From positions 434,001 through 498,000 of the forward strand of contig NZ_KI535368.1 of NCBI RefSeq assembly GCF_000160035.2: 64,000 nt of DNA, in the 5' to 3' direction. This document shows, piece after piece, positions 8,703 through 17,543 of this stretch. Within the stretch, counting starts at the first letter, position 1, and every line of letters begins with the position of its first letter. This stretch comes from Catonella morbi ATCC 51271. Its GTDB lineage: Bacteria > Bacillota > Clostridia > Lachnospirales > Lachnospiraceae. The notes beneath the pieces were generated by a model. It did not search any database and had not been told where the DNA came from. It saw only the letters and a list, made by a program, of their open reading frames with translations. The translations under genes were made by a program, and so were the position numbers.

Positions 8703-9728
8703 ATGGATTACAAAACTTCCGGTGTAGACATTGAAGCGGGTTACAAGTCGGTTGAACTTATGAAAAAATATGTGGCTGAAACTAAGAGAGCCGAAGTACT
8801 TGGAGGTATCGGTGGTTTTTCCGGCGCATTTTCTCTTGCAGCCATTAAAAATATGGAAGATCCTGTACTGCTTTCTGGTACAGACGGAGTAGGAACCAAG
8901 ATTAAGCTGGCCTTTGAGCTTGATAAACATGATACCATAGGGATTGACTGTGTGGCTATGTGTGTAAATGATGTAGTCTGTGCAGGTGGTGAACCGCTTT
9001 TCTTCCTTGATTATATAGCTTGCGGTAAGAATGAGCCCGAGAAAATAGCTTCTATAGTAAAGGGAGTTGCAGAAGGCTGTAAGCTTTCGGGTGCGGCTCT
9101 TGTTGGCGGTGAAACAGCCGAGCATCCGGGACTTATGGCTGAGGATGAGTACGACCTTGCAGGCTTTGCGGTAGGTGTGTGCGACAGGAAAGAACTTATA
9201 GACGGAAGTAGCCTTAAAGCAGGAGATGTAATCATAGGTATAGCATCCTCAGGAGTGCATAGTAACGGTTTTTCTCTTGTAAGAAGTGTATTTAAAATGG
9301 AAAAAGAAGCCCTGTTAAAATATTATGATGAGCTTGGAAAGACCTTGGGAGAGGCTCTGCTTGAGCCAACTATCATATATGTAAAGGCTCTTAAAGAAAT
9401 AAAAGATTCGGGAGTAAAGATTAAAGCCTGCAGTCATATTACAGGTGGAGGTTTCTATGAAAATGTACCCCGTATGCTTAAAGAAGATACTCAAGCCATT
9501 ATTAAAAAAGACTCCTATGAAGTGCCTGCTATATTTAAAATGATTGCAAAAGAGGGCGATGTTTCCGAACAGGTTATGTACAATACCTTCAATATGGGTA
9601 TAGGTATGATGGTTGTAGTGGATAAGGCTGATGCCAATAATACTATGGAATCTATAATGAAGTCAGGAGAAAAGGCTTTTGTTATAGGTGAAATTAAAGA
9701 GGGAGAAAAGGGAGTAACCCTTATATAA
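8703..9728 (+). CDS. purM: Phosphoribosylformylglycinamidine cyclo-ligase (AIR synthetase)
   Basis: A 341-aa PurM, which closes FGAM to AIR using ATP. It begins DYKTSGVDIEAGYKSVELMK and has LLSGTDGVGTKIKLA (about residues 58-72), the phosphate-binding LVGGETAEHPGL (about 138-149) and ITGGGFYENVPR (about 247-258), all diagnostic of the PurM/PurL ATP-binding fold. GGGAAGGTGG precedes the start. purN follows after 2 nt, indicating translational coupling. Confidence 0.97.
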   Translation: MDYKTSGVDIEAGYKSVELMKKYVAETKRAEVLGGIGGFSGAFSLAAIKNMEDPVLLSGTDGVGTKIKLAFELDKHDTIGIDCVAMCVNDVVCAGGEPLFFLDYIACGKNEPEKIASIVKGVAEGCKLSGAALVGGETAEHPGLMAEDEYDLAGFAVGVCDRKELIDGSSLKAGDVIIGIASSGVHSNGFSLVRSVFKMEKEALLKYYDELGKTLGEALLEPTIIYVKALKEIKDSGVKIKACSHITGGGFYENVPRMLKEDTQAIIKKDSYEVPAIFKMIAKEGDVSEQVMYNTFNMGIGMMVVVDKADANNTMESIMKSGEKAFVIGEIKEGEKGVTLI

Positions 9729-9730
9729 TT

Positions 9731-10360
9731 ATGAAAAAAGTTGCGGTTTTAGTATCCGGTGGCGGAACTAATCTTCAGGCTATTATAGATGCAAAGACAA
9801 AGGGTATTATTAAAAATGCTGAGATTTCTCTTGTCATAAGCAATAATGCTTCTGCATTTGCACTTGAAAGAGCTAAAAAAGCAGGGATTGAGGCAAAATG
9901 TATAGCACCGTCTATGTTTGATACGAGAGAGCTGTTTAACAAGGCTCTTATAAAGGCCTTGGATGAGGCTGAGATTGATTTGGTGGTACTTGCAGGCTTC
10001 CTTGTTATTATTCCTGAGGAAATGGTTGCAAAGTACAGAAACAGGATAATTAATATTCATCCATCACTTATTCCTTCATTTTGCGGAACCGGTTATTATG
10101 GACTTAAAGTACATGAAAAGGCACTTGAGCGAGGAGTTAAGCTAACCGGAGCAACGGTACATTTTGTAGATGAGGGTACAGATTCAGGACCTATTATATT
10201 GCAGAAGGCTGTAGAAGTAAAAGATGATGATACTGCTGAGAGCTTGCAGTTAAGGGTGATGGAGGAAGCTGAGTGGAAGATACTTCCGGAAGCGATTGAG
10301 CTTGTTGCAAGCGGAAAAGTTCAAGTTGTAGACGGAAAGACTAAAATAATGAGATCTTAA
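9731..10360 (+). CDS. purN: Phosphoribosylglycinamide formyltransferase
   Basis: A 209-aa folate-dependent GAR transformylase. It has the N-terminal phosphate-binding loop VLVSGGGTNLQAIIDA (about residues 6-21), the catalytic Asn and His in INIHPSLIPSF (about 105-115), and the catalytic Asp region VHFVDEGTDSGPII (about 140-153). The reaction adds the formyl group of 10-formyl-THF to GAR. It is co-transcribed with purM just upstream. Confidence 0.97.
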   Translation: MKKVAVLVSGGGTNLQAIIDAKTKGIIKNAEISLVISNNASAFALERAKKAGIEAKCIAPSMFDTRELFNKALIKALDEAEIDLVVLAGFLVIIPEEMVAKYRNRIINIHPSLIPSFCGTGYYGLKVHEKALERGVKLTGATVHFVDEGTDSGPIILQKAVEVKDDDTAESLQLRVMEEAEWKILPEAIELVASGKVQVVDGKTKIMRS

Positions 10361-10429
10361 TGCGGATAATTTATAAGTTAATAAGTACTTGTTCTGGTTG
10401 CTTCTTTAAGCGGAAAATGGAGGAAAGGA

Positions 10430-11698
10430 ATGAATGTATTAATAGTTGGCAGCGGAGGGCGTGAACATGCCATAGCCTGCAAGGTGGCTGAAAGTAAGAG
10501 AAGTAACAAAATTTATGCTGCACCCGGAAATGCGGGAATTGCTGAAGTAGCTGAATGCGTAGATATTTCTGCAATGGATTTTCCAAAACTTATAGAGTTT
10601 GCAGGGGATAAACAGGTGGATTTTGTCATAGTCGGAGCTGATGATCCCTTGGTAGCGGGGGCGATAGATGAATTTGAAAAGGCAGGCTTTAAGGCTTTCG
10701 GACCTAATGCTGCGGCAGCTATAATAGAGGGCTCTAAGGCATTTTCAAAAGATTTGATGAAAAAGTACAATATTCCTACTGCAGGATATGAAGTATTTAA
10801 CTCTGCGGATAAAGCATTGGAATATCTTAAAGATGCCCGCTATCCTATTGTGCTTAAGGCGGATGGGCTGGCTCTCGGTAAGGGAGTGCTTATCTGTGAA
10901 AACAAGGATGAGGCTTTTAACGGCGTAAAGACTATAATGGAAGATAAGAAATTTGGAAATGCCGGAAATACTTTGGTTATAGAGGAATTTATGACAGGAC
11001 CGGAGGTATCTGTGCTTTGTTTCTGCGACGGAGAAACTATTAAACCTATGACTTCAGCTATGGATCACAAGAGAGCAAAAGACGGTGACAAGGGCTTAAA
11101 CACGGGAGGTATGGGCAATATTTCTCCAAGTCCGTTCTATACAAAGAAAGTAGAAGATTTTTGTATGGAGAATATCTACAAACCTACTATGGCGGCTATG
11201 AAAAGTGAAGGCAGACCTTTTAAGGGAGTTCTTTTTGTGGGACTTATGCTTACTCCTGATGGGGTGAAGGTACTTGAATACAATGCAAGATTCGGGGATC
11301 CTGAAGCTCAGGTGGTGCTTCCGAGAATGAAGTCTGATATTTTAGATATAATGGAAGCCTGTGTAGAGGGCAGACTTAATGAAGCGGAACTTGAATTTGA
11401 GGACAATGCTGCGGTTTGTGTAGTGCTGGCTTCTGACGGTTATCCGCTTGATTATGAAAAAGGTAAAGAAGTTGCTGTTAAAGAGGGCTTTGGCAAAAAC
11501 GGACTGTATCTCTATCATGCAGGTACAAAGCTTGTGGATGGAAAAGTTGTTACGGCAGGCGGCAGGGTATTTGGCGTGACTGCGACCGGTAAAGACTTAA
11601 AGGAAGCAAGGGAAAAGGCTTATAGGGCAACAGAACTTGTGGAATTTGAAAATAAATATATGAGAACCGATATTGGTAAAAAAGCTTTGGAGGCTTAG
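10430..11698 (+). CDS. purD: Phosphoribosylamine--glycine ligase
   Basis: A 422-aa ATP-grasp enzyme joining phosphoribosylamine and glycine. It has N-terminal VGSGGREHAIACK (about residues 6-18), an ATP-grasp core with DGLALGKGVLIC, the TGGMG loop (in NTGGMGNISPSP), and EYNARFGDPEAQV near the metal-binding site. GGAGGAAAGG precedes the start. It is the last purine gene of the cluster and is followed at once by a terminator. purF, purL and purH are absent, so the pathway is split across loci. Confidence 0.97.
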   Translation: MNVLIVGSGGREHAIACKVAESKRSNKIYAAPGNAGIAEVAECVDISAMDFPKLIEFAGDKQVDFVIVGADDPLVAGAIDEFEKAGFKAFGPNAAAAIIEGSKAFSKDLMKKYNIPTAGYEVFNSADKALEYLKDARYPIVLKADGLALGKGVLICENKDEAFNGVKTIMEDKKFGNAGNTLVIEEFMTGPEVSVLCFCDGETIKPMTSAMDHKRAKDGDKGLNTGGMGNISPSPFYTKKVEDFCMENIYKPTMAAMKSEGRPFKGVLFVGLMLTPDGVKVLEYNARFGDPEAQVVLPRMKSDILDIMEACVEGRLNEAELEFEDNAAVCVVLASDGYPLDYEKGKEVAVKEGFGKNGLYLYHAGTKLVDGKVVTAGGRVFGVTATGKDLKEAREKAYRATELVEFENKYMRTDIGKKALEA

Positions 11699-11705
11699 AT
11701 AAATC

Positions 11706-11750
11706 AAAAAATAGGGAAGTCAGGTATAATAAACCGGTTTCCCTATTTTT
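11706..11750. terminator. Bidirectional terminator between purD and the XRE gene
   Basis: AAAAATAGGGAA (11706-11717) pairs with TTTCCCTATTTTT (11738-11750), leaving a roughly 20-nt loop. Flanking A and T runs suit both the plus-strand purine operon and the minus-strand XRE gene, whose stop codon lies in the right arm. Confidence 0.8.
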
Positions 11751-12021
11751 GCTTTTCTTGTTTGTAGGCTGAATCAGGCTGTTCAGCAACTGCATCTAAT
11801 GTTTTATCTTTAGTTGAAGGTGTTTCAGGTACAAAGGTAATAATGTCTTCAACCCTGCATTGTAAAATTTGACATAATTTTTCAAGAGTTGCGGTAGTTA
11901 TATGTTCGCCCTTCTTTATTCTGCTTATTTGAGAATTACTTACACCGTAATAGACCGCAAGTTTATATTGTGAAATGTTTTTGGCTTTTAAAGTTTTCCA
12001 AAAGTTATCATAAATAATCAT
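11743..12021 (-). CDS. Small XRE-family (HTH_26-type) transcriptional regulator
   Basis: A 92-aa protein that is almost only a helix-turn-helix domain. It has FWKTLKAKNISQYKLAVYYG (about residues 7-26), recognition segment SNSQISRIKKGEHITT, and TLEKLCQILQCRVEDIITFVP, as in YozG/HTH_26 regulators. An acidic and Lys-rich 20-aa tail follows. The start at 12021 is preferred because GAGGT lies 7 nt upstream; the longer ORF to 12201 has low-complexity, unconserved-looking sequence. Two palindromes just upstream of the gene suggest autoregulation. It is convergent with purD. Confidence 0.8.
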   Translation of the reverse strand: MIIYDNFWKTLKAKNISQYKLAVYYGVSNSQISRIKKGEHITTATLEKLCQILQCRVEDIITFVPETPSTKDKTLDAVAEQPDSAYKQEKQK

Positions 12022-12107
12022 AAATTTGACCTCAACTGATTTACTGCACCTATAGCCGATAATGCTGTACTTACTCTTTATTTTAAAATATAGTAATGCC
12101 ATAAATC

Positions 12108-12136
12108 GGACAAGTCCAAAAATTCGGACAATGTCC
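12108..12136 (-). promoter_or_regulatory. Tandem palindromic operators upstream of the XRE gene
   Basis: GGACAAGTCC (12108-12117) and GGACAATGTCC (12126-12136) are two GGAC/GTCC palindromes, each preceded by TC, with centres about 18 nt apart. On the minus strand the first overlaps a possible -35 (TTGTCC) of the XRE gene. This is the arrangement expected for an autoregulatory operator. Confidence 0.5.
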
Positions 12137-12215
12137 ATTATCGGGGGATATCGGAGGGTTGACGAAGGAGAAGATAAGCAGCTTAACCTGGTAGCACGCA
12201 AATTTTGTTTTAGAA

Positions 12216-12244
12216 TTGAGTTTTAAATTCATTTATAGTATAAT
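12216..12244 (+). promoter_or_regulatory. Promoter of gpmI
   Basis: TTGAGT (12216-12221) and TATAAT (12239-12244) are separated by 17 nt, 42 nt upstream of the gpmI start. Confidence 0.65.
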
Positions 12245-12286
12245 TCTTTCCGAGATATATGTTAATGCTTGAAAGGAGCAAAAAAA

Positions 12287-13828
12287 ATGTCTAAAAAACC
12301 GGTAGTTCTTATTATAATGGACGGCTTTGGTATCAATGAAAGAGAAGATTACAATGCTATAGCACAGGCTAAAAAGCCTAACCTTGATATACTTATGAAG
12401 ACCTATCCTTGCAAGAAAGGCTATGCAAGCGGACTGGCGGTAGGGCTCCCTGACGGACAGATGGGTAATTCAGAAGTAGGACATATGAATATGGGTGCGG
12501 GAAGAATTATTTATCAGGAGCTTACAAGAATTACAAAGGAGATAGAAGACGGTGATTTCTTTAAGAATGAGGCTCTTCTTTCCGCTATAGAAAACTGCAA
12601 GGCAAAGAACAGTGCATTACATATGTTCGGACTTTTATCAGACGGTGGAGTGCATAGCCACAATACCCATATGTACGGACTTTTAGAGCTTGCAAAGAGA
12701 GCGGGTCTTGAGAAGGTTTATCTGCATTGCTTCCTTGATGGAAGAGACACACCGCCAAAGAGCGGACGTGATTTTGTGGCAGCGGCTGTAGATAAAATGA
12801 ATGAAATAGGTGTAGGTAGGGTTGCTTCTGTTATGGGACGTTTCTACGCTATGGACAGAGATAACCGTTGGGACAGAGTAGAGCTTGCTTATAAGGCAAT
12901 GGTTTACGGTGAAGGTAACACAGCCTCTGATCCTGTAGTTGCGGTAGAAAATTCTTACGGTGCAGATGCAACCGATGAATTTGTAGTTCCTACTGTAATC
13001 GAAAAAGCCGGAAAGCCTATAGGCACAATTAAAAATGATGACAGTATAATATTTTTTAACTTCCGTCCTGACAGAGCAAGAGAAATTTCAAAAGCTTTCT
13101 GCAATGATGATTTTGACGGATTTGAGAGAAGAGGCGGAAGAGTTAAGACTAAGTTTGTCTGTTTTACCGATTATGATTCCAATATGCCAAACAAAGAGGT
13201 TGCGTTTAAGAAAGTTGAAATTAAGAATACCTTTGGTGAGTATATGTCAAAGCTTGGCAAAACTCAGCTTCGCACTGCTGAAACCGAGAAATATGCTCAT
13301 GTTACCTTCTTCTTCAATGGGGGTGTAGAGGAGCCATATCCGGGCGAGGACAGAATCTTAGTTAAATCTCCGAAGGTTGCTACTTATGACTTGCAGCCTG
13401 AAATGAGTGCTTACGAAGTTTGCGACGGTCTTGTAAATGCCATTAAGAGTGGGAAATATGACACTATAATATGTAACTTTGCAAATCCTGACATGGTTGG
13501 ACATACCGGAGTTATGGAAGCCGCGGTAAAGGCTATTGAAACTGTTGATACCTGTGTAGGAAGGGCGGTAGAGGCTCTTAAGGAAGTGGACGGAGCTATG
13601 TTTATCTGTGCTGACCATGGAAATGCAGAGCAGATGATTGATTATGAGACAGGAGAGCCTTGGACAGCTCATACTACCAACCCTGTTCCGTTTATTCTTG
13701 TGAATGCGGGAGACTATGATTTGGCTGAAGAAGGCAAGCTTTGTGATATCATACCTACAATGCTTGAACTTATGGGAATACCACAGCCTGAGGAAATGAC
13801 AGGAAGATCACTTTTAATTAAAAAGTAA
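12287..13828 (+). CDS. gpmI: 2,3-bisphosphoglycerate-independent phosphoglycerate mutase
   Basis: A 513-aa Mn-dependent iPGM that interconverts 3- and 2-phosphoglycerate in glycolysis. It shows the alkaline-phosphatase-type metal site VVLIIMDGFGINER at the N-terminus, the phosphoserine loop DGQMGNSEVGHMNMGAGR (catalytic Ser in NSEVGH), the substrate loop HCFLDGRDTPP, and the C-terminal metal ligands NPDMVGHTG and FICADHGNAE. The ATG at 12287 is favoured by AAAGGAG 7 nt upstream; the frame is open to a TTG at 12269. A large hairpin element follows the stop. Confidence 0.97.
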   Translation: MSKKPVVLIIMDGFGINEREDYNAIAQAKKPNLDILMKTYPCKKGYASGLAVGLPDGQMGNSEVGHMNMGAGRIIYQELTRITKEIEDGDFFKNEALLSAIENCKAKNSALHMFGLLSDGGVHSHNTHMYGLLELAKRAGLEKVYLHCFLDGRDTPPKSGRDFVAAAVDKMNEIGVGRVASVMGRFYAMDRDNRWDRVELAYKAMVYGEGNTASDPVVAVENSYGADATDEFVVPTVIEKAGKPIGTIKNDDSIIFFNFRPDRAREISKAFCNDDFDGFERRGGRVKTKFVCFTDYDSNMPNKEVAFKKVEIKNTFGEYMSKLGKTQLRTAETEKYAHVTFFFNGGVEEPYPGEDRILVKSPKVATYDLQPEMSAYEVCDGLVNAIKSGKYDTIICNFANPDMVGHTGVMEAAVKAIETVDTCVGRAVEALKEVDGAMFICADHGNAEQMIDYETGEPWTAHTTNPVPFILVNAGDYDLAEEGKLCDIIPTMLELMGIPQPEEMTGRSLLIKK

Positions 13829-13834
13829 GTAATT

Positions 13835-13982
13835 AATACGACATATCTGCAAAAATATAAAAAGTTTGATTATTAGTCAGGGTGTTCTGAAATGCTACAA
13901 AAAGCAACCGGCGTTTTGCTTAAATATTGGCCGATAATCACCGATAAATATGTTTAAATTTGCAGAGGTGTCGTATTTTTTA
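13835..13982 (+). ncRNA. Candidate structured RNA or MITE: about 143-nt long hairpin after gpmI
   Basis: The outer arms AATACGACA-TA-TCTGCAAA (13835-13853) and TTTGCAGA-GG-TGTCGTATT (13959-13977) pair over about 17 bp. Inside, TGATTATTAGTC pairs with GGCCGATAATCA over 11 of 12 positions, and AAGCAA/TTGCTT closes an apical stem. A T run follows the outer stem. This is far longer than a normal terminator. It may be a long-hairpin small RNA, a 6S-like RNA, or a MITE acting as the gpmI terminator; the sequence alone does not decide. Confidence 0.45.
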
Positions 13983-14178
13983 ATGATAAAAGATATATTT
14001 TATAGTAAAAAATACTAAAAACCGGAAAGGAATAATACATAAATATAGCATGGTTTTATGATGAAAAATAATGACATAAAGCTTAAAATGTGTTAAGATA
14101 AGCTAGAGTGTTGATAGTCAATCAACATACTTTAAGTAAGTATAAATTTATCTGAATAGGGCTTGTGCGTATGACTTA

Positions 14179-14200
14179 AAGTGCATAATTATATGCACTT
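14179..14200. promoter_or_regulatory. Perfect 9-bp inverted repeat in the ppdK leader
   Basis: AAGTGCATA and TATGCACTT flank ATTA, with weaker flanking complementarity (GACTTAA...TTAGGTC). It ends about 48 nt before the ppdK start, so it is either an operator or a 5' UTR hairpin. A second small dyad, GTTGAT/ATCAAC, lies near 14110-14126. Confidence 0.5.
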
Positions 14201-14248
14201 ATTTGTGTGCTTAGGTCTTATACAGAGTAACAACAGGAGGAAAATACA

Positions 14249-16885
14249 ATGGCAAGAAAGTGGGTATATCTATTCACTGAAGGAAAAGCTGAGATGCGTG
14301 AGCTTCTTGGCGGTAAGGGTGCTAACCTTGCAGAAATGACAAATATCGGTCTTCCGGTACCTCAGGGCTTCACAGTAACAACAGAAGCTTGTACTCAGTA
14401 CTATGAAGATGGTAAGAAAATTAATGATGAGATTCTTGGTCAGATAGACGAGCATATAACAAAGCTCGAAGAAATCACAGGAAAGAAATTTGGAGATCAT
14501 GAAAATCCACTTCTTGTTTCAGTTCGTTCAGGTGCAAGAGCTTCCATGCCCGGTATGATGGACACAATTCTTAACCTTGGTCTTAATGAGGAAGTTGTAA
14601 AGGTTATCGCTGATAAGTCAGGAAATCCTCGTTGGGCTTGGGATTGCTATAGAAGATTTATTCAGATGTATTCTGACGTAGTTATGGAAGTTGGTAAGAA
14701 ATACTTTGAAGAGCTTATCGATAAAATGAAGGAAGAGAAGGGAGTTACTCAGGACGTAGACCTTACAGCTGAGGATCTTGAAAAGCTTGCAGGTCAGTTC
14801 AAAGACGAATATAAGTCGAAGATTGGTAAAGATTTCCCAACTGATCCAAAGGAGCAGCTCTATGGAGCAATTCAGGCTGTATTCCGTTCATGGGATAACC
14901 CACGTGCAAATGTTTACCGTCGTGACAACGACATCCCTTATTCATGGGGAACAGCCGTTAACGTACAGTCTATGGCATTCGGTAACATGGGTGATGACTG
15001 TGGTACAGGTGTTGCATTTACAAGAGACCCTGCTACAGGTGCTAAGGGACTTTTCGGAGAATTCCTTACCAATGCACAGGGTGAGGACGTAGTTGCAGGT
15101 GTTCGTACACCTATGCACATCGATGAGATGGCTAACAAGTTCCCTGAGGCTTTTAAGGAGTTCAACGAAGTTTGTGCTACACTTGAGAAGCACTATAGAG
15201 ACATGCAGGATATGGAGTTTACAGTTGAGCATGGTAAGCTTTATATGCTTCAGACCAGAAATGGTAAGAGAACAGCTCAGGCTGCTCTTAAGATAGCTTG
15301 TGACCTTGTAGACGAGGGAATGAGAACTGAGGAAGAGGCAGTTGCAATGATCGACCCTCGTAACCTTGATACTCTTCTTCACCCACAGTTTGATTCTAAG
15401 GCTCTTAAGGCTGCTACACCACTTGGAAAGGGACTTGGAGCTTCTCCTGGTGCAGCTTGTGGTAAGGCAGTATTTACAGCAGATGACGCTGTAGTTTGGG
15501 CAGGACGCGGTGAGAAAGTAGTTCTTGTTCGTCTTGAGACCTCTCCTGAGGATATTTCAGGTATGAAGTCTGCTCAGGGTATTCTTACAGTTCGTGGCGG
15601 TATGACATCTCACGCAGCAGTTGTTGCTCGCGGTATGGGTACTTGCTGTGTTTCCGGTTGTGGAGATATCGTTATGGATGAGGCTAACAAGAAGTTTACT
15701 CTTGGCGGCAAGACATTCCATGAGGGAGATGAAATCTCTATCGATGGTACAACAGGTAATATCTATGAAGGCTTAATCCCAACAGTTGATGCTACTATCG
15801 CAGGTGAGTTCGGTAGAATCATGGCTTGGGCTGACAAGTATAGAAGACTCAGAGTTAGAACAAATGCGGATACTCCTGCTGATGCTAAGAAGGCTCGTGA
15901 GCTTGGTGCAGAAGGTATCGGTCTTTGCCGTACTGAGCACATGTTCTTCGAGACTGACAGAATTGCAGCATTCAGAGAGATGATTTGTTCAGATACAGTA
16001 GAGGGAAGAGAAGCAGCTCTTGAGAAGATTCTTCCATATCAGCAGGGAGACTTCGAGCAGCTTTATGAGGCACTTGAGGGAACACCTGTTACTATCCGTT
16101 TCCTTGATCCACCTCTTCACGAGTTCGTTCCTACAACAGAGGAAGAGATTCAGAAGCTTGCAGATGCACAGGGCAAGAGTGTTCAGGCTATTAAGGATAT
16201 AATTACAGGACTTCACGAGTTCAACCCTATGATGGGACACAGAGGACTTCGTCTTGCAGTTACCTATCCTGAAATTGCTAAGATGCAGACAAAGGCTGTT
16301 ATCCGTGCAGCTATCAATGTACAGAAGAAGCATCCTGACTGGAAGGTTCTTCCTGAGATTATGATTCCTCTTACAAGTGAAGTTAAAGAGCTTAAGTTTG
16401 TTAAGAAGGTAGTTGTAGAGACAGCAGAGGCTGAGATTAAGGCAGCCGGAGCAGACCTTCATTATGAGGTTGGTACTATGATAGAGATTCCTCGTGCTTG
16501 CCTTACTGCAGATGAGATTGCTAAGGAAGCTGACTTCTTCTGCTTCGGTACTAACGATCTTACACAGATGACATTCGGTTTCTCTCGTGATGATGCAGGT
16601 AAGTTCCTTAACGCTTACTATGATACAAAGATTTTTGAGAACGATCCGTTTGCAAAGCTCGATCAGCACGGTGTTGGTAAGCTTATGGAAATGGCTATCA
16701 AGCTTGGAAAGCCTGCTAATCCTAAGCTTCACATCGGTATCTGTGGAGAGCATGGTGGAGATCCTTCATCAGTTGAGTTCTGCCACAAGATCGGTCTTGA
16801 CTATGTATCCTGCTCACCATTCAGAGTACCTGTAGCAAGACTTGCAGCAGCACAGGCTGCTATCGCTGAGAAGAAGGCGAAATAA
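14249..16885 (+). CDS. ppdK: Pyruvate, phosphate dikinase
   Basis: An 878-aa PPDK, which interconverts pyruvate + ATP + Pi and PEP + AMP + PPi; in anaerobes it serves PPi-linked glycolysis or gluconeogenesis. The N-terminal nucleotide-binding domain begins with LGGKGANLAEMTNIGLPVP. The swivelling phosphohistidine domain has LTVRGGMTSHAAVVARGMGT (catalytic His about residue 456), and the C-terminal PEP/pyruvate barrel carries GLCRTEHMF, GTNDLTQMTFG and a late IGICGEHGG with the catalytic Cys region. CAGGAGG precedes the ATG. Codon use (many CGT, CTT, GGT) is biased compared with neighbours, as expected for a very highly expressed gene. Confidence 0.98.
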   Translation: MARKWVYLFTEGKAEMRELLGGKGANLAEMTNIGLPVPQGFTVTTEACTQYYEDGKKINDEILGQIDEHITKLEEITGKKFGDHENPLLVSVRSGARASMPGMMDTILNLGLNEEVVKVIADKSGNPRWAWDCYRRFIQMYSDVVMEVGKKYFEELIDKMKEEKGVTQDVDLTAEDLEKLAGQFKDEYKSKIGKDFPTDPKEQLYGAIQAVFRSWDNPRANVYRRDNDIPYSWGTAVNVQSMAFGNMGDDCGTGVAFTRDPATGAKGLFGEFLTNAQGEDVVAGVRTPMHIDEMANKFPEAFKEFNEVCATLEKHYRDMQDMEFTVEHGKLYMLQTRNGKRTAQAALKIACDLVDEGMRTEEEAVAMIDPRNLDTLLHPQFDSKALKAATPLGKGLGASPGAACGKAVFTADDAVVWAGRGEKVVLVRLETSPEDISGMKSAQGILTVRGGMTSHAAVVARGMGTCCVSGCGDIVMDEANKKFTLGGKTFHEGDEISIDGTTGNIYEGLIPTVDATIAGEFGRIMAWADKYRRLRVRTNADTPADAKKARELGAEGIGLCRTEHMFFETDRIAAFREMICSDTVEGREAALEKILPYQQGDFEQLYEALEGTPVTIRFLDPPLHEFVPTTEEEIQKLADAQGKSVQAIKDIITGLHEFNPMMGHRGLRLAVTYPEIAKMQTKAVIRAAINVQKKHPDWKVLPEIMIPLTSEVKELKFVKKVVVETAEAEIKAAGADLHYEVGTMIEIPRACLTADEIAKEADFFCFGTNDLTQMTFGFSRDDAGKFLNAYYDTKIFENDPFAKLDQHGVGKLMEMAIKLGKPANPKLHIGICGEHGGDPSSVEFCHKIGLDYVSCSPFRVPVARLAAAQAAIAEKKAK

Positions 16886-16904
16886 TTAAATAAGATATGT
16901 TAGG

Positions 16905-16928
16905 TACAGAGGGCTTCGGCCCTCTGTA
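16905..16928 (+). terminator. ppdK terminator
   Basis: TACAGAGGGC and GCCCTCTGTA form a perfect 10-bp stem around a TTCG tetraloop, followed by TTTGTAT. Confidence 0.9.
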
Positions 16929-17002
16929 TTTGTATATCACAATAAAAATAAACCACCGGCTATGCCGGTGAGTTCCCAAATAGCTTTAGCTTCAAGAAAA
17001 GA

Positions 17003-17061
17003 CCTCCTGTGGTATAATAAGTACAGGTTTGGCGACCGCACAACAATAATACCACAGGAGG
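17003..17061 (+). promoter_or_regulatory. Shine-Dalgarno-sequestering stem of IS200 tnpA
   Basis: CCTCCTGTGGTAT (17003-17015) is the exact complement of ATACCACAGGAGG (17049-17061), which contains the tnpA ribosome binding site. Folding hides the site. IS200 elements are known to use such a 5' UTR stem to keep transposase translation low. Confidence 0.85.
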
Positions 17062-17069
17062 TATCCAAG

Positions 17070-17540
17070 ATGGACAAGAATAGTTTAGCACATACTACAT
17101 GGGAATGTAAGTATCATATTGTATTTGCACCAAAATATAGGAGAAAAATTATATATAATAAGCTGAGGGCAGATATAGGAAGAATTCTCAGCGAGTTGTG
17201 TAAGAGAAAAGGAGTTGAGATAATAGAAGCAGAAGCTTGCCCGGATCATATACACATGTTTGTAAGAATACCACCCAAGTATAGTGTTTCAGAGATAATG
17301 GGATATTTGAAAGGGAAAAGTTCTTTGATGATATTTGAAAGACATGCGCATTTAAAATACAAGTATGGCAACAGGCATTTTTGGTGCAGGGGCTACTATG
17401 TAGATACAGTAGGGAAAAATGCAAAAAAGATAGAAGAATATATCCGAAACCAATTAACAGAGGATTTGGAATATGATCAAATGTCGTTAAGTGAATATAT
17501 TGACCCGTTTACGGGTGAGCCGGTAATAAAAGGCAAATAA
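17070..17540 (+). CDS. tnpA: IS200-type Y1 transposase TnpA
   Basis: A 156-aa HUH-superfamily single-strand transposase. It has the metal-binding HUH motif in CPDHIHMFVRIPP, the conserved start TTWECKYHIVFAPKYRRK, FWCRGYYVDTVG before the catalytic helix, and the nucleophilic Tyr in KIEEYIRNQ. The length is normal, so the element is probably functional. The start at 17070 follows the AGGAGG at 17056-17061; a longer ORF from 16962 would run through the regulatory stem. No tnpB/IscB accessory gene is present. Confidence 0.95.
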   Translation: MDKNSLAHTTWECKYHIVFAPKYRRKIIYNKLRADIGRILSELCKRKGVEIIEAEACPDHIHMFVRIPPKYSVSEIMGYLKGKSSLMIFERHAHLKYKYGNRHFWCRGYYVDTVGKNAKKIEEYIRNQLTEDLEYDQMSLSEYIDPFTGEPVIKGK

Positions 17541-17543
17541 ACA

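Noticed and set aside
12022-12201. Longer start for the XRE regulator
   Set aside because: The added residues overlap the operator-like palindromes and have no conserved character. The ATG at 12021 has a proper ribosome site.
15989-16753. A 254-aa open frame on the minus strand inside ppdK
   Set aside because: It is the mirror of a strongly codon-biased gene, has Cys/Leu/Asn-rich sequence without a domain, and has no ribosome site. ppdK is certain.
16962-17069. Longer TnpA start at 16962
   Set aside because: The extension translates the IS left-end hairpin and the anti-SD arm. The AGGAGG at 17056-17061 points to the ATG at 17070.
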